A stretch of 35,277 bases of DNA from Clostridiaceae bacterium (GTDB lineage Bacteria; Bacillota; Clostridia; Oscillospirales; Acutalibacteraceae): assembly GCA_016282855.1 (NCBI GenBank), contig JAEELT010000005.1, positions 1 through 35,277 on the forward strand. Direction: 5' to 3'. The translations under genes were made by a program, and so were the position numbers. Each line of letters opens with the position of its first letter. Position 1 is the first letter of the stretch. Positions 16,649 to 24,272 of this stretch are shown here, piece by piece. The notes beneath the pieces are model-generated. The model ran no database searches and was not told the DNA's origin. It saw only the letters and a list, made by a program, of their open reading frames with translations.

Positions 16649-17158
16649 ATGTTTCAGACAGTTTCCCTTATCATAATAGCCTTGCTCACGGGGCTTGACC
16701 GCGTAACAAAGATTGCCGCGGCCGATGCCCTGAAGGGCGGCGAGCCGAAAAAGTTCCTTTTCGGGCTTTTTCAGCTGAGATATGCCGAAAATACCGGGGC
16801 CGCGTTCAGCTCTTTTTCAGATAACACGCTTCTTCTTACGGTATTCACGGTGCTCGTTCTCCTGCTCTGCCTTTTTGTGCTGCTTACACGCAGGTCAAAA
16901 TCGCGCTTTATCTCGGCGTGCCTTATCCTTATTATCGCCGGGGGCACGGGGAATGTCATTGACCGTATAGCAAGCGGCTTTGTGGTCGATTTTATAGAGC
17001 CCCTGTTTATGAATTTTGCGGTTTTCAATGTTGCGGATATATTTGTTACTGTCGGCGCATCTCTTCTCATAATTTATGAAATAAGGGAACTTATCATCGA
17101 AAAGAAACAAAAAAAATCCGAAGAAAAGGACCCGGCCGAATCCGAAAATGACAGATAA
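16649..17158 (+). CDS. lspA: lipoprotein signal peptidase LspA
   Basis: Membrane aspartyl protease (signal peptidase II) that removes signal peptides from diacylglyceryl prolipoproteins. The 169-residue protein has four hydrophobic segments. The catalytic aspartates are D105 in GNVIDRIASG and D130 in FNVADIFV, and the RYAENTGAAFS motif is present. A charged Lys/Glu tail ends the protein. No clear ribosome binding site precedes the ATG; it lies 6 bases after the divIVA TGA and is probably translated by re-initiation. The last 11 bases overlap the pseudouridine synthase gene. Confidence 0.95.
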   Translation: MFQTVSLIIIALLTGLDRVTKIAAADALKGGEPKKFLFGLFQLRYAENTGAAFSSFSDNTLLLTVFTVLVLLLCLFVLLTRRSKSRFISACLILIIAGGTGNVIDRIASGFVVDFIEPLFMNFAVFNVADIFVTVGASLLIIYEIRELIIEKKQKKSEEKDPAESENDR

Positions 17159-18083
17159 AATAGTCTCGTTTGAATACAATGAACCTCTGTCAATAACTGT
17201 TGACGAGGATATGGCGCAGGAAAGGGCAGACAAGATTCTTTCCTGTGCGCTTGAGGGTTATTCAAGGTCTTTCGTTCAGAGCCTTTTTGAGGATTCGCTT
17301 GTGCACTGCCGCGGAAAGAGCGTTTCCAAAAGCTTTAAACCCGTTAAGGGCGATGTGCTCGAATTCACGGTAAAAGAGCCCGAAGAGATTTCACTCGAAA
17401 AAGAAAACATACCGCTTGATATAGTATATGAGGACGAATGTCTCCTTGTGGTAAACAAGCCCAAAGGGATGGTTGTTCATCCCGCTCCGGGCCACACTTC
17501 CGGCACTCTTGTAAACGCCCTGCTGTATCATTGTGAAGGGAAGCTTTCCGGCATAAACGGCGCCATAAGGCCCGGTATTGTGCACAGAATAGATAAAGAC
17601 ACGAGCGGTCTGCTGCTCGTTGCAAAAAATGATACGGCGCATATTTCTCTCTCGGAGCAGATAAGAAGCCACAGCTTTCACAGAGAGTACAGAGCTGTTG
17701 TTCACGGCCCGTTTTCTCAGAGCGAGGGCACGGTTGACGCTCCGATAGGCAGGAGCACCGCCGACAGAAAGAAAATGTGCGTCACTCAGAAAAACTCAAA
17801 AAACGCGGTAACACATTATGAAGTGCTTGAGAATTACAAAAAGTTCGCCTTCATCAAATGCGTGCTTGAAACGGGCAGAACTCACCAGATTAGAGTTCAT
17901 ATGGCATATATAGGCCACCCGGTGGCAGGCGACCCTGTTTACGGCCCGCGCAACGGCGTGGAGCTCGGGGGCCAGTGCCTTCACGCCGCGGTGCTTGAGT
18001 TTGACCATCCCGTTACGGGAGAGAGAATAAAAACGCAGGCGCCTCTGCCCGGCTGGTTTGAGGCGTTCCTTGCAAAACTGTAA
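17148..18083 (+). CDS. rluD: RluA/RluD family 23S rRNA pseudouridine synthase
   Basis: A 311-residue RNA pseudouridine synthase. An S4-type RNA-binding domain (about 15-75; ERADKILSCALEGYSRSFVQSL) precedes the catalytic domain. The catalytic aspartate is D149 in HRIDKDTSGLLLVAKN. Further conserved parts are VVNKPKGMVVHPAPGH and ETGRTHQIRVHMAYIGHPV. Family is certain; the exact target uridines (RluD-type in helix 69) are inferred from similarity. The lspA-rluD overlap is conserved in Firmicutes (ylyB follows lspA in B. subtilis). Confidence 0.92.
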   Translation: MTDKIVSFEYNEPLSITVDEDMAQERADKILSCALEGYSRSFVQSLFEDSLVHCRGKSVSKSFKPVKGDVLEFTVKEPEEISLEKENIPLDIVYEDECLLVVNKPKGMVVHPAPGHTSGTLVNALLYHCEGKLSGINGAIRPGIVHRIDKDTSGLLLVAKNDTAHISLSEQIRSHSFHREYRAVVHGPFSQSEGTVDAPIGRSTADRKKMCVTQKNSKNAVTHYEVLENYKKFAFIKCVLETGRTHQIRVHMAYIGHPVAGDPVYGPRNGVELGGQCLHAAVLEFDHPVTGERIKTQAPLPGWFEAFLAKL

Positions 18084-18112
18084 GCGTATAACAGAGAGGA
18101 TTTACCCGGCAT

Positions 18113-18946
18113 ATGATACCTGAACCCGCATTGGAAAAATGGCTCGTGACATCGGATATAGACGGCACCCTCAATAACAAAAAGCGTGAGCTGCCTAAAA
18201 TAAATCTTGAGGCAATCACCAATTTTGTTAATAAGGGCGGCAAGTTCACGCTTGCTTCAAGCCGTTCTCCCCAGTCAATGCGCCGACACTACAGCAAATT
18301 GCCTCTTACCATTCCCGCGGTGGTAATCAACGGAGCGGGAATATATGATTACCAAAAAGAGGAAATGATATATTTCAGCCCTCTGAGCCAAAAGGCTATG
18401 GAGGACATCTGCAAGGTAGCAAAAAAATACCCCACGGTTGACGAAGTAGTCGTTACCAAAGACAGCCTTTATATTTCCGGCCTCGGTTTCTGGGGCATGA
18501 TATATGTGATTGCCGACAAGCTTGACCACATAATCAGGCACGACATCAATCAAGTGCCCAAAGAGGACTGGGGCAAGGTCATTTTCTCCGGACCTCCGTG
18601 GAGAGTAAGGCACGCAAAAAAGCGCCTGCAGAAAATACCGGAATCAGAATTTATTGTGATAGACACATCAATAGTCAGCTTTGAAGTGCTTGCCAAAGGC
18701 ACTCACAAGGGCTCCGCGGTGCTTCGCCTTGCGGCAATGCTCGGCATTGACCCCGACCACACAGCCGCAATCGGCGATTACTACAATGACTATGAGATGC
18801 TTACCCAGGTGGGCATAGCCGCCTGCTGCGGGCAGGCGCCCCGCAAAATAAAGGAAATCTGCGAGTATGTGACCTGCCACTGTAACTTCGGCGCGGTTGC
18901 CGATTTCCTTAATTATTTTGAGAAAAAAGTAAAACAAAACAGCTGA
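18113..18946 (+). CDS. HAD superfamily (Cof-type) phosphatase
   Basis: A 277-residue HAD-IIB/Cof-like hydrolase. Motif I is D15-I-D17-G-T-L, motif II is TLASSR, the cap domain covers about 80-195, and motif IV is G221-D222-YYN-D226. Such enzymes dephosphorylate small phosphorylated metabolites; the substrate cannot be read from sequence. The ATG at 18113 is the only plausible start before motif I. The GAGGA site at 18096-18100 lies 12 bases upstream, rather far. It sits 29 bases after the pseudouridine synthase and just before transketolase, so a sugar phosphate substrate is a guess. Confidence 0.85.
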   Translation: MIPEPALEKWLVTSDIDGTLNNKKRELPKINLEAITNFVNKGGKFTLASSRSPQSMRRHYSKLPLTIPAVVINGAGIYDYQKEEMIYFSPLSQKAMEDICKVAKKYPTVDEVVVTKDSLYISGLGFWGMIYVIADKLDHIIRHDINQVPKEDWGKVIFSGPPWRVRHAKKRLQKIPESEFIVIDTSIVSFEVLAKGTHKGSAVLRLAAMLGIDPDHTAAIGDYYNDYEMLTQVGIAACCGQAPRKIKEICEYVTCHCNFGAVADFLNYFEKKVKQNS

Positions 18947-18983
18947 ATTACTCATATCAATATATTACGGGAGGTGAACTGCA

Positions 18984-19826
18984 GTGGATGCAGTTATCAG
19001 AAAACAGTTAAAGATTGCGGCATGCAAGGCAAGGATAGGTATAATTGAAGGGGTTTACAATGCCAAGTCCGGCCATCCGGGCGGCTCTCTTTCATGTGTT
19101 GACATCATTACTTATCTTTATTTCAACCACATGAATGTTGACCCTATCGATCCCAAAAATGAAGACAGAGACAGGTTCGTTCTCTCAAAGGGCCACGCGG
19201 CACCCGCTCTTTACGCCGTGCTTGCGCTCAAGGGCTATTTTCCTCACGAATGGATAAAGACACTCAGAAAGAGTGACTCCAATCTTCAGGGCCACCCGAG
19301 CATTAAGTACACCCCCGGCGTTGATATGTGCACCGGTTCGCTCGGTCAGGGCATATCCGCGGCTTGCGGTATGGCTCTCGGAGCAAAGCTCGCCGGCAAG
19401 AATTTCAGGATTTACACCATACTCGGTGACGGCGAAATTCAGGAAGGTCAGGTGTGGGAGGCGGCTATGTACGCGTCCGCAAAGGACCTTGACAATCTTG
19501 TGGCTGTGGTTGACAATAACAACCTGCAGATAGACGGCACTGTGGCGGAGGTTAATTCGCCTTATCCCATAGTAGAAAAATTCAAGGCATTCGGCTGGAA
19601 TGTTATTGAGATAGACGCACATTCGTTTGATGAAATAGACGCCGCTTTCAACTCCGCCCGCGAGTTCAAGGGCAAGCCCACCTGCATAGTTGCAAAGTCC
19701 ATTAAGGGCAAGGGCGTTTCCTACATGGAAAATATGGTGAACTGGCACGGTGTAGCTCCCAACCAGGAGCAGTATGAGCAGGCAATGAGCGAGCTTTCCG
19801 CTGCACTTGCTGAGCTTGAGGCATAA
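18984..19826 (+). CDS. tktA: transketolase, N-terminal (TPP-binding) subunit
   Basis: First half of a split transketolase, which moves two-carbon units between ketose and aldose phosphates in the pentose phosphate pathway. The 280 residues carry the thiamine diphosphate motif GDGEIQEGQVWEA (from 148) ending in VVDNNNLQIDG, the SGHPGGSLS segment and SKGHAAPALYA. The start is GTG at 18984 behind GGGAGGTGA (18969-18977). The nearby ATG at 18988 is out of frame. The partner subunit follows after 76 bases that contain a hairpin. Confidence 0.95.
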   Translation: MDAVIRKQLKIAACKARIGIIEGVYNAKSGHPGGSLSCVDIITYLYFNHMNVDPIDPKNEDRDRFVLSKGHAAPALYAVLALKGYFPHEWIKTLRKSDSNLQGHPSIKYTPGVDMCTGSLGQGISAACGMALGAKLAGKNFRIYTILGDGEIQEGQVWEAAMYASAKDLDNLVAVVDNNNLQIDGTVAEVNSPYPIVEKFKAFGWNVIEIDAHSFDEIDAAFNSAREFKGKPTCIVAKSIKGKGVSYMENMVNWHGVAPNQEQYEQAMSELSAALAELEA

Positions 19827-19863
19827 ACAGTTTTTGATTTGTTCCGAATAAAAAATACTATTT

Positions 19864-19881
19864 CCCGGATTTGCTTCCGGG
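19864..19881 (+). other. intercistronic hairpin between the transketolase halves
   Basis: CCCGGA and TCCGGG form a 6-base-pair GC-rich stem with loop TTTGCT. It ends just before the AAAGGAAAG ribosome binding region of the second subunit. No U-run follows, so full termination is unlikely. Such a structure could set the ratio of the two subunits or mark an RNA processing site. Confidence 0.35.
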
Positions 19882-19902
19882 TAAAGGAAAGACAGGTGCT
19901 TT

Positions 19903-20853
19903 ATGGCTGACATAATCAAAACCGCAACCCGTGATGCCTACGGAAAGGCGCTCGTGGAGCTTGGCGCGGTAAATGATAAAGTGGTGGTGCTTGACGCTGA
20001 CCTTGCCGCCGCCACAAAGACAGGAATGTTCAAGAAAGCTTATCCCGACAGATTTATTGATTCGGGTATATGCGAAAGCAATATGATGGGCGTTGCCGCC
20101 GGCCTTGCCACCACCGGTTACACCGTGTTTGCAAGCACATTCGCAATGTTTGCGGCAGGCAGAGCCTTTGAGCAGGTAAGAAACTCAATCGGTTACCCCC
20201 ATCTCAATGTCAAAATAGGAGCTACCCACGCCGGCATTTCCGTCGGTGAAGACGGCGCGAGCCACCAGTGCTGTGAGGACATAGGCCTTATGAGGACCAT
20301 CCCCGGCATGACCATTATCAACCCGGCGGACGCCGTTGAGGCGAGAGCCGCCGTGCTTGCAGCGGCAGAATATGAAGGCCCTGTTTATATGAGATTCGGC
20401 AGACTTGCGGTACCCTGCGTGTTTGACGAGAGTTATAAATTTGAGTGGGGTAAGGCCGTTGTGCTCAAAGAGGGCAAAGATGTCACAATCTGTGCCACGG
20501 GCCTTATGGTCAACGAAGCAATAGAGGCCGGCAAACTACTTGCGCAGGAAGGCATAGACGCAGAAATAATCAATGTGCATACCATTAAGCCTCTTGACGC
20601 TCAGACTATCCTTGCGTCCGCAGCAAAGACCGGATGCATTGTAACTGCCGAAGAGCACAATATAATCGGCGGCCTGGGCAGCGCGGTCTGCGAGGCATCC
20701 TGCGAGAGCGGCGCTCCCGTGCCCGTGGTCAGAGTGGGCGTAAACGATATATTCGGCAAATCCGGCCCCGCGGTTGAGCTGCTTCATATTTACGGGCTTG
20801 ATGCCGCTAATATCGCTGCAAAGGCAAAGACTGCTTTATCTTTAAAAAAGTAA
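19903..20853 (+). CDS. tktB: transketolase, C-terminal subunit
   Basis: Second half of the split transketolase, containing the pyrimidine-binding and C-terminal domains. The 316 residues include the catalytic glutamate region FIDSGICESNMMGVAAGLA, GATHAGISVGEDGASHQ and the C-terminal regulatory-like domain from about residue 185. Together the two subunits equal a full-length enzyme. Similar subunits occur as DXP synthase-like proteins, but the adjacent N-terminal subunit makes transketolase the best call. The ATG at 19903 follows AAAGGAAAGACAGG. Confidence 0.95.
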   Translation: MADIIKTATRDAYGKALVELGAVNDKVVVLDADLAAATKTGMFKKAYPDRFIDSGICESNMMGVAAGLATTGYTVFASTFAMFAAGRAFEQVRNSIGYPHLNVKIGATHAGISVGEDGASHQCCEDIGLMRTIPGMTIINPADAVEARAAVLAAAEYEGPVYMRFGRLAVPCVFDESYKFEWGKAVVLKEGKDVTICATGLMVNEAIEAGKLLAQEGIDAEIINVHTIKPLDAQTILASAAKTGCIVTAEEHNIIGGLGSAVCEASCESGAPVPVVRVGVNDIFGKSGPAVELLHIYGLDAANIAAKAKTALSLKK

Positions 20854-20868
20854 AAGTAAGGGTTGTTT

Positions 20869-21459
20869 ATGAGTAACGAATCAATTATCAGAAAATCATT
20901 TTTCGGCGGATTCAACAGAGCCGATGTGCTCGATTATATTGAGATGCTCCAGAGAGAAAATGCGGACCTGAGACAGGGCATCGATGACAGAGAAAACATA
21001 CTTGCTTCGCTTGAGGAGGCTTATAATACCTGCGCTTCTCTCAGGGAAGAAAAAGAATCTCTTGAAAAAGCCAACGTTGACCTGCTCGAGCAGGCAAAAG
21101 AGCTGACCGAGGAAAACGCAAAGCTTAAAGAAGCTCTTGAAGAGGCGAGGGTCAACTCGGCCGTGCCCGATGCGTTCAATGACCCGGATGATAAGGGCGG
21201 TGCCGTTATCAGGGGCGCTGTTAAATATGCCGACAGCATAGTTGACGCCGCAAAGCAGAACGCGGCGGATATTATGCTTGCCGCGAAGGAGCGCATAGAT
21301 ATGGCGGCAGAGGGCATAGTTCAGGCACAGGAGAGAGCCAACACCGCAAGAAGCAATCTTGATTTCTCTCTCGTATCTGTCGGCGAGAGCATAAACGCCA
21401 TGCTTGACAGCCTCGGCACGCTTACCGATGAGCTTTCCGGAGACAATCAGGATGGCTGA
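20869..21459 (+). CDS. second DivIVA-like coiled-coil protein
   Basis: A 196-residue protein with a DivIVA-like opening (IIRKSFFGGFNRADVLDYIEML), then a long Glu/Lys/Leu coiled coil (about 25-90). Next is an acidic break and a second helical region (about 110-190) resembling the coiled coil of the first DivIVA protein. I chose ATG 20869; a TTG two codons earlier is possible but lies closer to the weak AAGGG site. Its neighbours are metabolic genes, not division genes. The DivIVA-family assignment is moderate and the role (scaffold or septal) is inferred. The stop overlaps the next gene by 8 bases. Confidence 0.7.
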   Translation: MSNESIIRKSFFGGFNRADVLDYIEMLQRENADLRQGIDDRENILASLEEAYNTCASLREEKESLEKANVDLLEQAKELTEENAKLKEALEEARVNSAVPDAFNDPDDKGGAVIRGAVKYADSIVDAAKQNAADIMLAAKERIDMAAEGIVQAQERANTARSNLDFSLVSVGESINAMLDSLGTLTDELSGDNQDG

Positions 21460-21982
21460 GTACAGTATAAATCTCAGCGAAATCAGAGAGCATATTCCTC
21501 AGCTCAAAGCAGGTGACGCAGTAAGGCTGACCGGCACGGTATATACCTCGAGAGATGCCGCACATAAAAAGATTTTTTCCATACTTGACAGCGGCGGAGA
21601 GCTTCCTTATGACCTCAAGGATGCCTGCATTTATTTTGCGGGGCCTACCCCGACACCCGAAGGGCTCCCCATCGGCAGCTGCGGCCCGACCACTTCGGGC
21701 AGGATGGATGTTTATTCACCCCGCCTTCTTGACCTCGGGCTCGCCGCAATGATAGGTAAGGGCGCCAGGAACAAAGAAGTTACTGACGCTATAGTCAGAA
21801 ACGGAGCAATCTATTTCTGCGCTGTAGGCGGTGCAGGCGCGCTCTGCGCGAAGAGCATAACAAGCTGTGAGGAAATTGCTTTCAAGGAGCTCGGCTGTGA
21901 AAGCGTAAAGCGGCTTGAAATAAAAGATTTCCCCGTCTATGTCGGCATCGACTGCAGGGGAAACAGCATATATAGTGAGTGA
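21452..21982 (+). CDS. Fe-S fumarase/tartrate dehydratase-type beta subunit
   Basis: A 176-residue protein matching the C-terminal (beta) subunit of class I iron-sulfur hydro-lyases (fumarase, L-tartrate dehydratase). It shows YTSRDAAHKKI, IYFAGPTPTPEG, SCGPTTSGRMDVYSP, MIGKGARN and AVGGAGALCAKSI, which form the swivelling substrate-binding domain. I start at ATG 21452 with GGAGA at 21439-21443; a longer in-frame version begins inside the upstream gene. The alpha subunit, which holds the 4Fe-4S cluster, is usually adjacent but is absent from this window. Fumarase is the likeliest activity. Confidence 0.88.
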   Translation: MAEYSINLSEIREHIPQLKAGDAVRLTGTVYTSRDAAHKKIFSILDSGGELPYDLKDACIYFAGPTPTPEGLPIGSCGPTTSGRMDVYSPRLLDLGLAAMIGKGARNKEVTDAIVRNGAIYFCAVGGAGALCAKSITSCEEIAFKELGCESVKRLEIKDFPVYVGIDCRGNSIYSE

Positions 21983-21987
21983 TATAA

Positions 21988-22707
21988 ATGTTTTTACTTG
22001 CGGCAAACCCGATACTCTCATTTTCGGCAATTATTCCCGCTGTGGTGCTGCTGATTAAAGTTTACAAGGCGGACAGGTTTGAAAAAGAACCGGCCGGTAT
22101 GTTGATTTCTCTTGTCATACTCGGCATTATTTCAACCTCAATAGCTATGGTGCTCGAAACAATCGGCTCCGCCATACTCGGCAGGATTTTCACCGAGGGC
22201 AGCGTTATCTACAATCTTTTTATGTTTTTCATAGTGGTCGCGATTTCCGAGGAGGGCGCCAAATACGCTCTGCTCAAACTGCGCACCTGGAAATCGCCTC
22301 ATTTCAACTGCCGCTTTGACGGAGTGGTTTACGCGACTTTTGTTTCTCTCGGCTTTGCGCTGTGGGAAAATGTAGGCTATGTTTCCGCTTACGGCTTTTC
22401 AACGGCTGTTGTCAGAGCGCTGACCGCAGTGCCCGGGCACGCCTGCTTCGGCGTGTTTATGGGGGCCTGGTACGGGCTTGCGAAGGCCTGTGAAAACAGC
22501 GGCAACTCACGGTTTGCCCGCCACGCCAAACGCATGGCAATGCTTATACCCGTGCTTCTTCACGGCACTTATGATTTCATAACGACATTTGAATCGGGCT
22601 TTTTCTCGCTTATATTCATCGTTTTTGTTGTGCTTATGTATTTCTTCGCGATAGGCAAGGTGAAGTTCCTGAGCAAAAACGATTATTATATTCAAAACAA
22701 TTATTAA
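21988..22707 (+). CDS. prsW: PrsW-like intramembrane metalloprotease
   Basis: A 239-residue polytopic membrane protein with about six to seven hydrophobic segments. It carries the family's conserved motifs in order: E88-E89-x2-K92 (EEGAKY), the FDGVVYA...ALWENVGY segment, PGHACFGVFMG and LLHGTYDF. In B. subtilis PrsW cleaves the anti-sigma factor RsiW. No sigma or anti-sigma gene lies nearby, so the target here is unknown. The ATG follows the fumarase-subunit stop by 5 bases with only a weak ribosome binding site. It is the last gene before the terminator at 22725. Confidence 0.9.
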   Translation: MFLLAANPILSFSAIIPAVVLLIKVYKADRFEKEPAGMLISLVILGIISTSIAMVLETIGSAILGRIFTEGSVIYNLFMFFIVVAISEEGAKYALLKLRTWKSPHFNCRFDGVVYATFVSLGFALWENVGYVSAYGFSTAVVRALTAVPGHACFGVFMGAWYGLAKACENSGNSRFARHAKRMAMLIPVLLHGTYDFITTFESGFFSLIFIVFVVLMYFFAIGKVKFLSKNDYYIQNNY

Positions 22708-22724
22708 AACCTGACTGCAGTAAA

Positions 22725-22761
22725 CCGGACCGGGGCATAAGCCCGGTCCGGCTTTTGTTTT
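22725..22761 (+). terminator. intrinsic terminator after prsW
   Basis: A perfect 10-base-pair GC-rich stem (CCGGACCGGG with CCCGGTCCGG) around a 7-base loop is followed by CTTTTGTTTT. It closes the long + strand run. The T-run overlaps the stop codon of the convergent PHP gene by two bases. Confidence 0.88.
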
Positions 22762-23506
22762 AGCAGAGTATTTTTTTGAGCTCCGGCAGAAAACGGTGAG
22801 TGTCAATATCCTTCAGCTTGTGAGCGTCCGTGCCGATGTTGAATACGGCACCCGCCTCCCTGCCTATGTTGAAGTATCGTCTGTGAAACACGGGGTCCCC
22901 GAATATTGCGGGCACATTCAGCTCCCAGGTGATTTCTTTTACATTCGCTTTTTCAATTATATCGCCTATTTCATTATCGGTGAAGGCGGCGGTCACAATG
23001 CGGAAATCATCAAAACAGCTTATGTACTTTGCCATAAATGGGTGGGCAAACGCATCCGCCCTGCCGCTTTCGATAACTTTGTCCATGATGGCTAGCATGT
23101 GCTCGCAGTAAGCGCGCGGCGTTTTTTCTGCGGGGTGCACCCAGTATTTCTGATGAAAATGGTTTGTGGTGTAAAGACGCCAGTCAAGCGAATTGTCGCA
23201 TTCAATGTCATCCGCAAACTTGCCTATATCATATGACGAGAGCTCTGCGCCGATGAGCACCTTTACGGGGGTTTCAATATCTTTTATCTGCTTATATATG
23301 ATTTTTTTCTGCTCGGCGACCATATTCTTTTCATCGGGGTAGTTGTGGTCGGTGAGAGCTATGATTTCGAGCCCGGCTTTTTCCGCGGCCTTTATGATGG
23401 ACTTTGCCTTCATTTCCCTCGCGGCGCAGTGAGAAAAGCGGGTGTGCATATGAGTGTTATACCTTGCGAGTTCGTCAAGGTCATATATTTTTTCGTGCAG
23501 AAACAT
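22760..23506 (-). CDS. PHP domain phosphoesterase
   Basis: A 248-residue PHP-family metal-dependent phosphoesterase. Metal ligands are visible in order: NTHMHTRFSH, ALTDHNYP, GAELSSYD, AFAHPFM and NIGTDAHK. The closest known relatives are histidinol-phosphatase-like PHP proteins, but no histidine genes are present and the substrate is open. I chose ATG 23506, one base after the tatD stop, with ACGGAG seven bases upstream. The longer frame to 23557 lies inside tatD. It is the last gene of the five-gene - strand unit. Confidence 0.85.
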   Translation of the reverse strand: MFLHEKIYDLDELARYNTHMHTRFSHCAAREMKAKSIIKAAEKAGLEIIALTDHNYPDEKNMVAEQKKIIYKQIKDIETPVKVLIGAELSSYDIGKFADDIECDNSLDWRLYTTNHFHQKYWVHPAEKTPRAYCEHMLAIMDKVIESGRADAFAHPFMAKYISCFDDFRIVTAAFTDNEIGDIIEKANVKEITWELNVPAIFGDPVFHRRYFNIGREAGAVFNIGTDAHKLKDIDTHRFLPELKKILC

Positions 23507-23507
23507 A

Positions 23508-24272
23508 TTAAAGCTCCGTTTTGAAAAGTGTGTTTGCGTTCTCTCTTGTAATTTCAAGAATATGTTCGGGGGTAGTGCTTCTGACCGAAGCGAGAATCTG
23601 CGCTGCGTAAGGAATAAAGGAGGAGTCGTTTCTCTGCCCTCTGAAGGGAACAGGCGTCATATAGGGGCAGTCGGTTTCAATAAGGAGTCTGTCATCGGGG
23701 ACAGCGGCCGCCACCTCGAGAGGCTTTCTTGCGTTTTTAAAAGTGACCGCTCCGCCGAGACCTATATACATCCCGATACGCAGCACCTCCAGAGCAAGCT
23801 CGGCCGAGCCGGAAAAGCAGTGAACAACGCCTTTTGGCCTGTGCTTTCTGAGCAGGTTGAGGGTATCCTCGTGCGCTTCCCTGTCGTGTACGATTACGGG
23901 CAGAGACAGCTCGTTTGCGAGTATGAGCTGCTCCTCAAACACCTTTATCTGGGTTTCCCTCGGCGAAAAATCATAGTGGTAGTCAAGCCCTATTTCGCCT
24001 ACCGCAACGCATTTTTCGCTCAGGCAGAGCTCTTTCACCTTGCCGGGCCAATCCGGCTGCGCCTTTGAAGCCTCGTGAGGATGAACACCGCAGGCGGCGT
24101 AAATGAAATCATAATCAGCGGCCAGCTCAAGGCTTTTCAGCGATGTCGCAATATCGCTGCCGCAGTTTACTATGCCCACTATGCCTTTGTCTCTGAGAGA
24201 GGGTATCAGCCTGTCTCTGTCTTCGTCAAAGGCGTCGCTTTCGTAATGCGCGTGGCTGTCATATATATTCAT
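23508..24272 (-). CDS. tatD: TatD family metal-dependent deoxyribonuclease
   Basis: A 254-residue TIM-barrel hydrolase of the TatD family, which includes 3'-5' exonucleases acting on DNA and RNA. Metal-binding motifs are DSHAHYE at the N-terminus, VGEIGLDYHYD, PVIVHDREAH, VVHCFSG and LIETDCPYM. Its ATG overlaps the metG stop (TAATG). The metG-tatD pair is conserved in Firmicutes (metS-yabD in B. subtilis). Confidence 0.94.
   Translation of the reverse strand: MNIYDSHAHYESDAFDEDRDRLIPSLRDKGIVGIVNCGSDIATSLKSLELAADYDFIYAACGVHPHEASKAQPDWPGKVKELCLSEKCVAVGEIGLDYHYDFSPRETQIKVFEEQLILANELSLPVIVHDREAHEDTLNLLRKHRPKGVVHCFSGSAELALEVLRIGMYIGLGGAVTFKNARKPLEVAAAVPDDRLLIETDCPYMTPVPFRGQRNDSSFIPYAAQILASVRSTTPEHILEITRENANTLFKTEL

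Noticed and set aside
16649-16660. Possible mis-called start of lspA because no Shine-Dalgarno sequence is visible
   Set aside because: The ATG gives the normal N-terminal membrane helix and standard length; re-initiation after the divIVA stop explains it.
21404-21451. Upstream in-frame extension of the fumarase-type subunit
   Set aside because: It lies within the coiled-coil gene and is unrelated to the family; ATG 21452 has its own GGAGA site.
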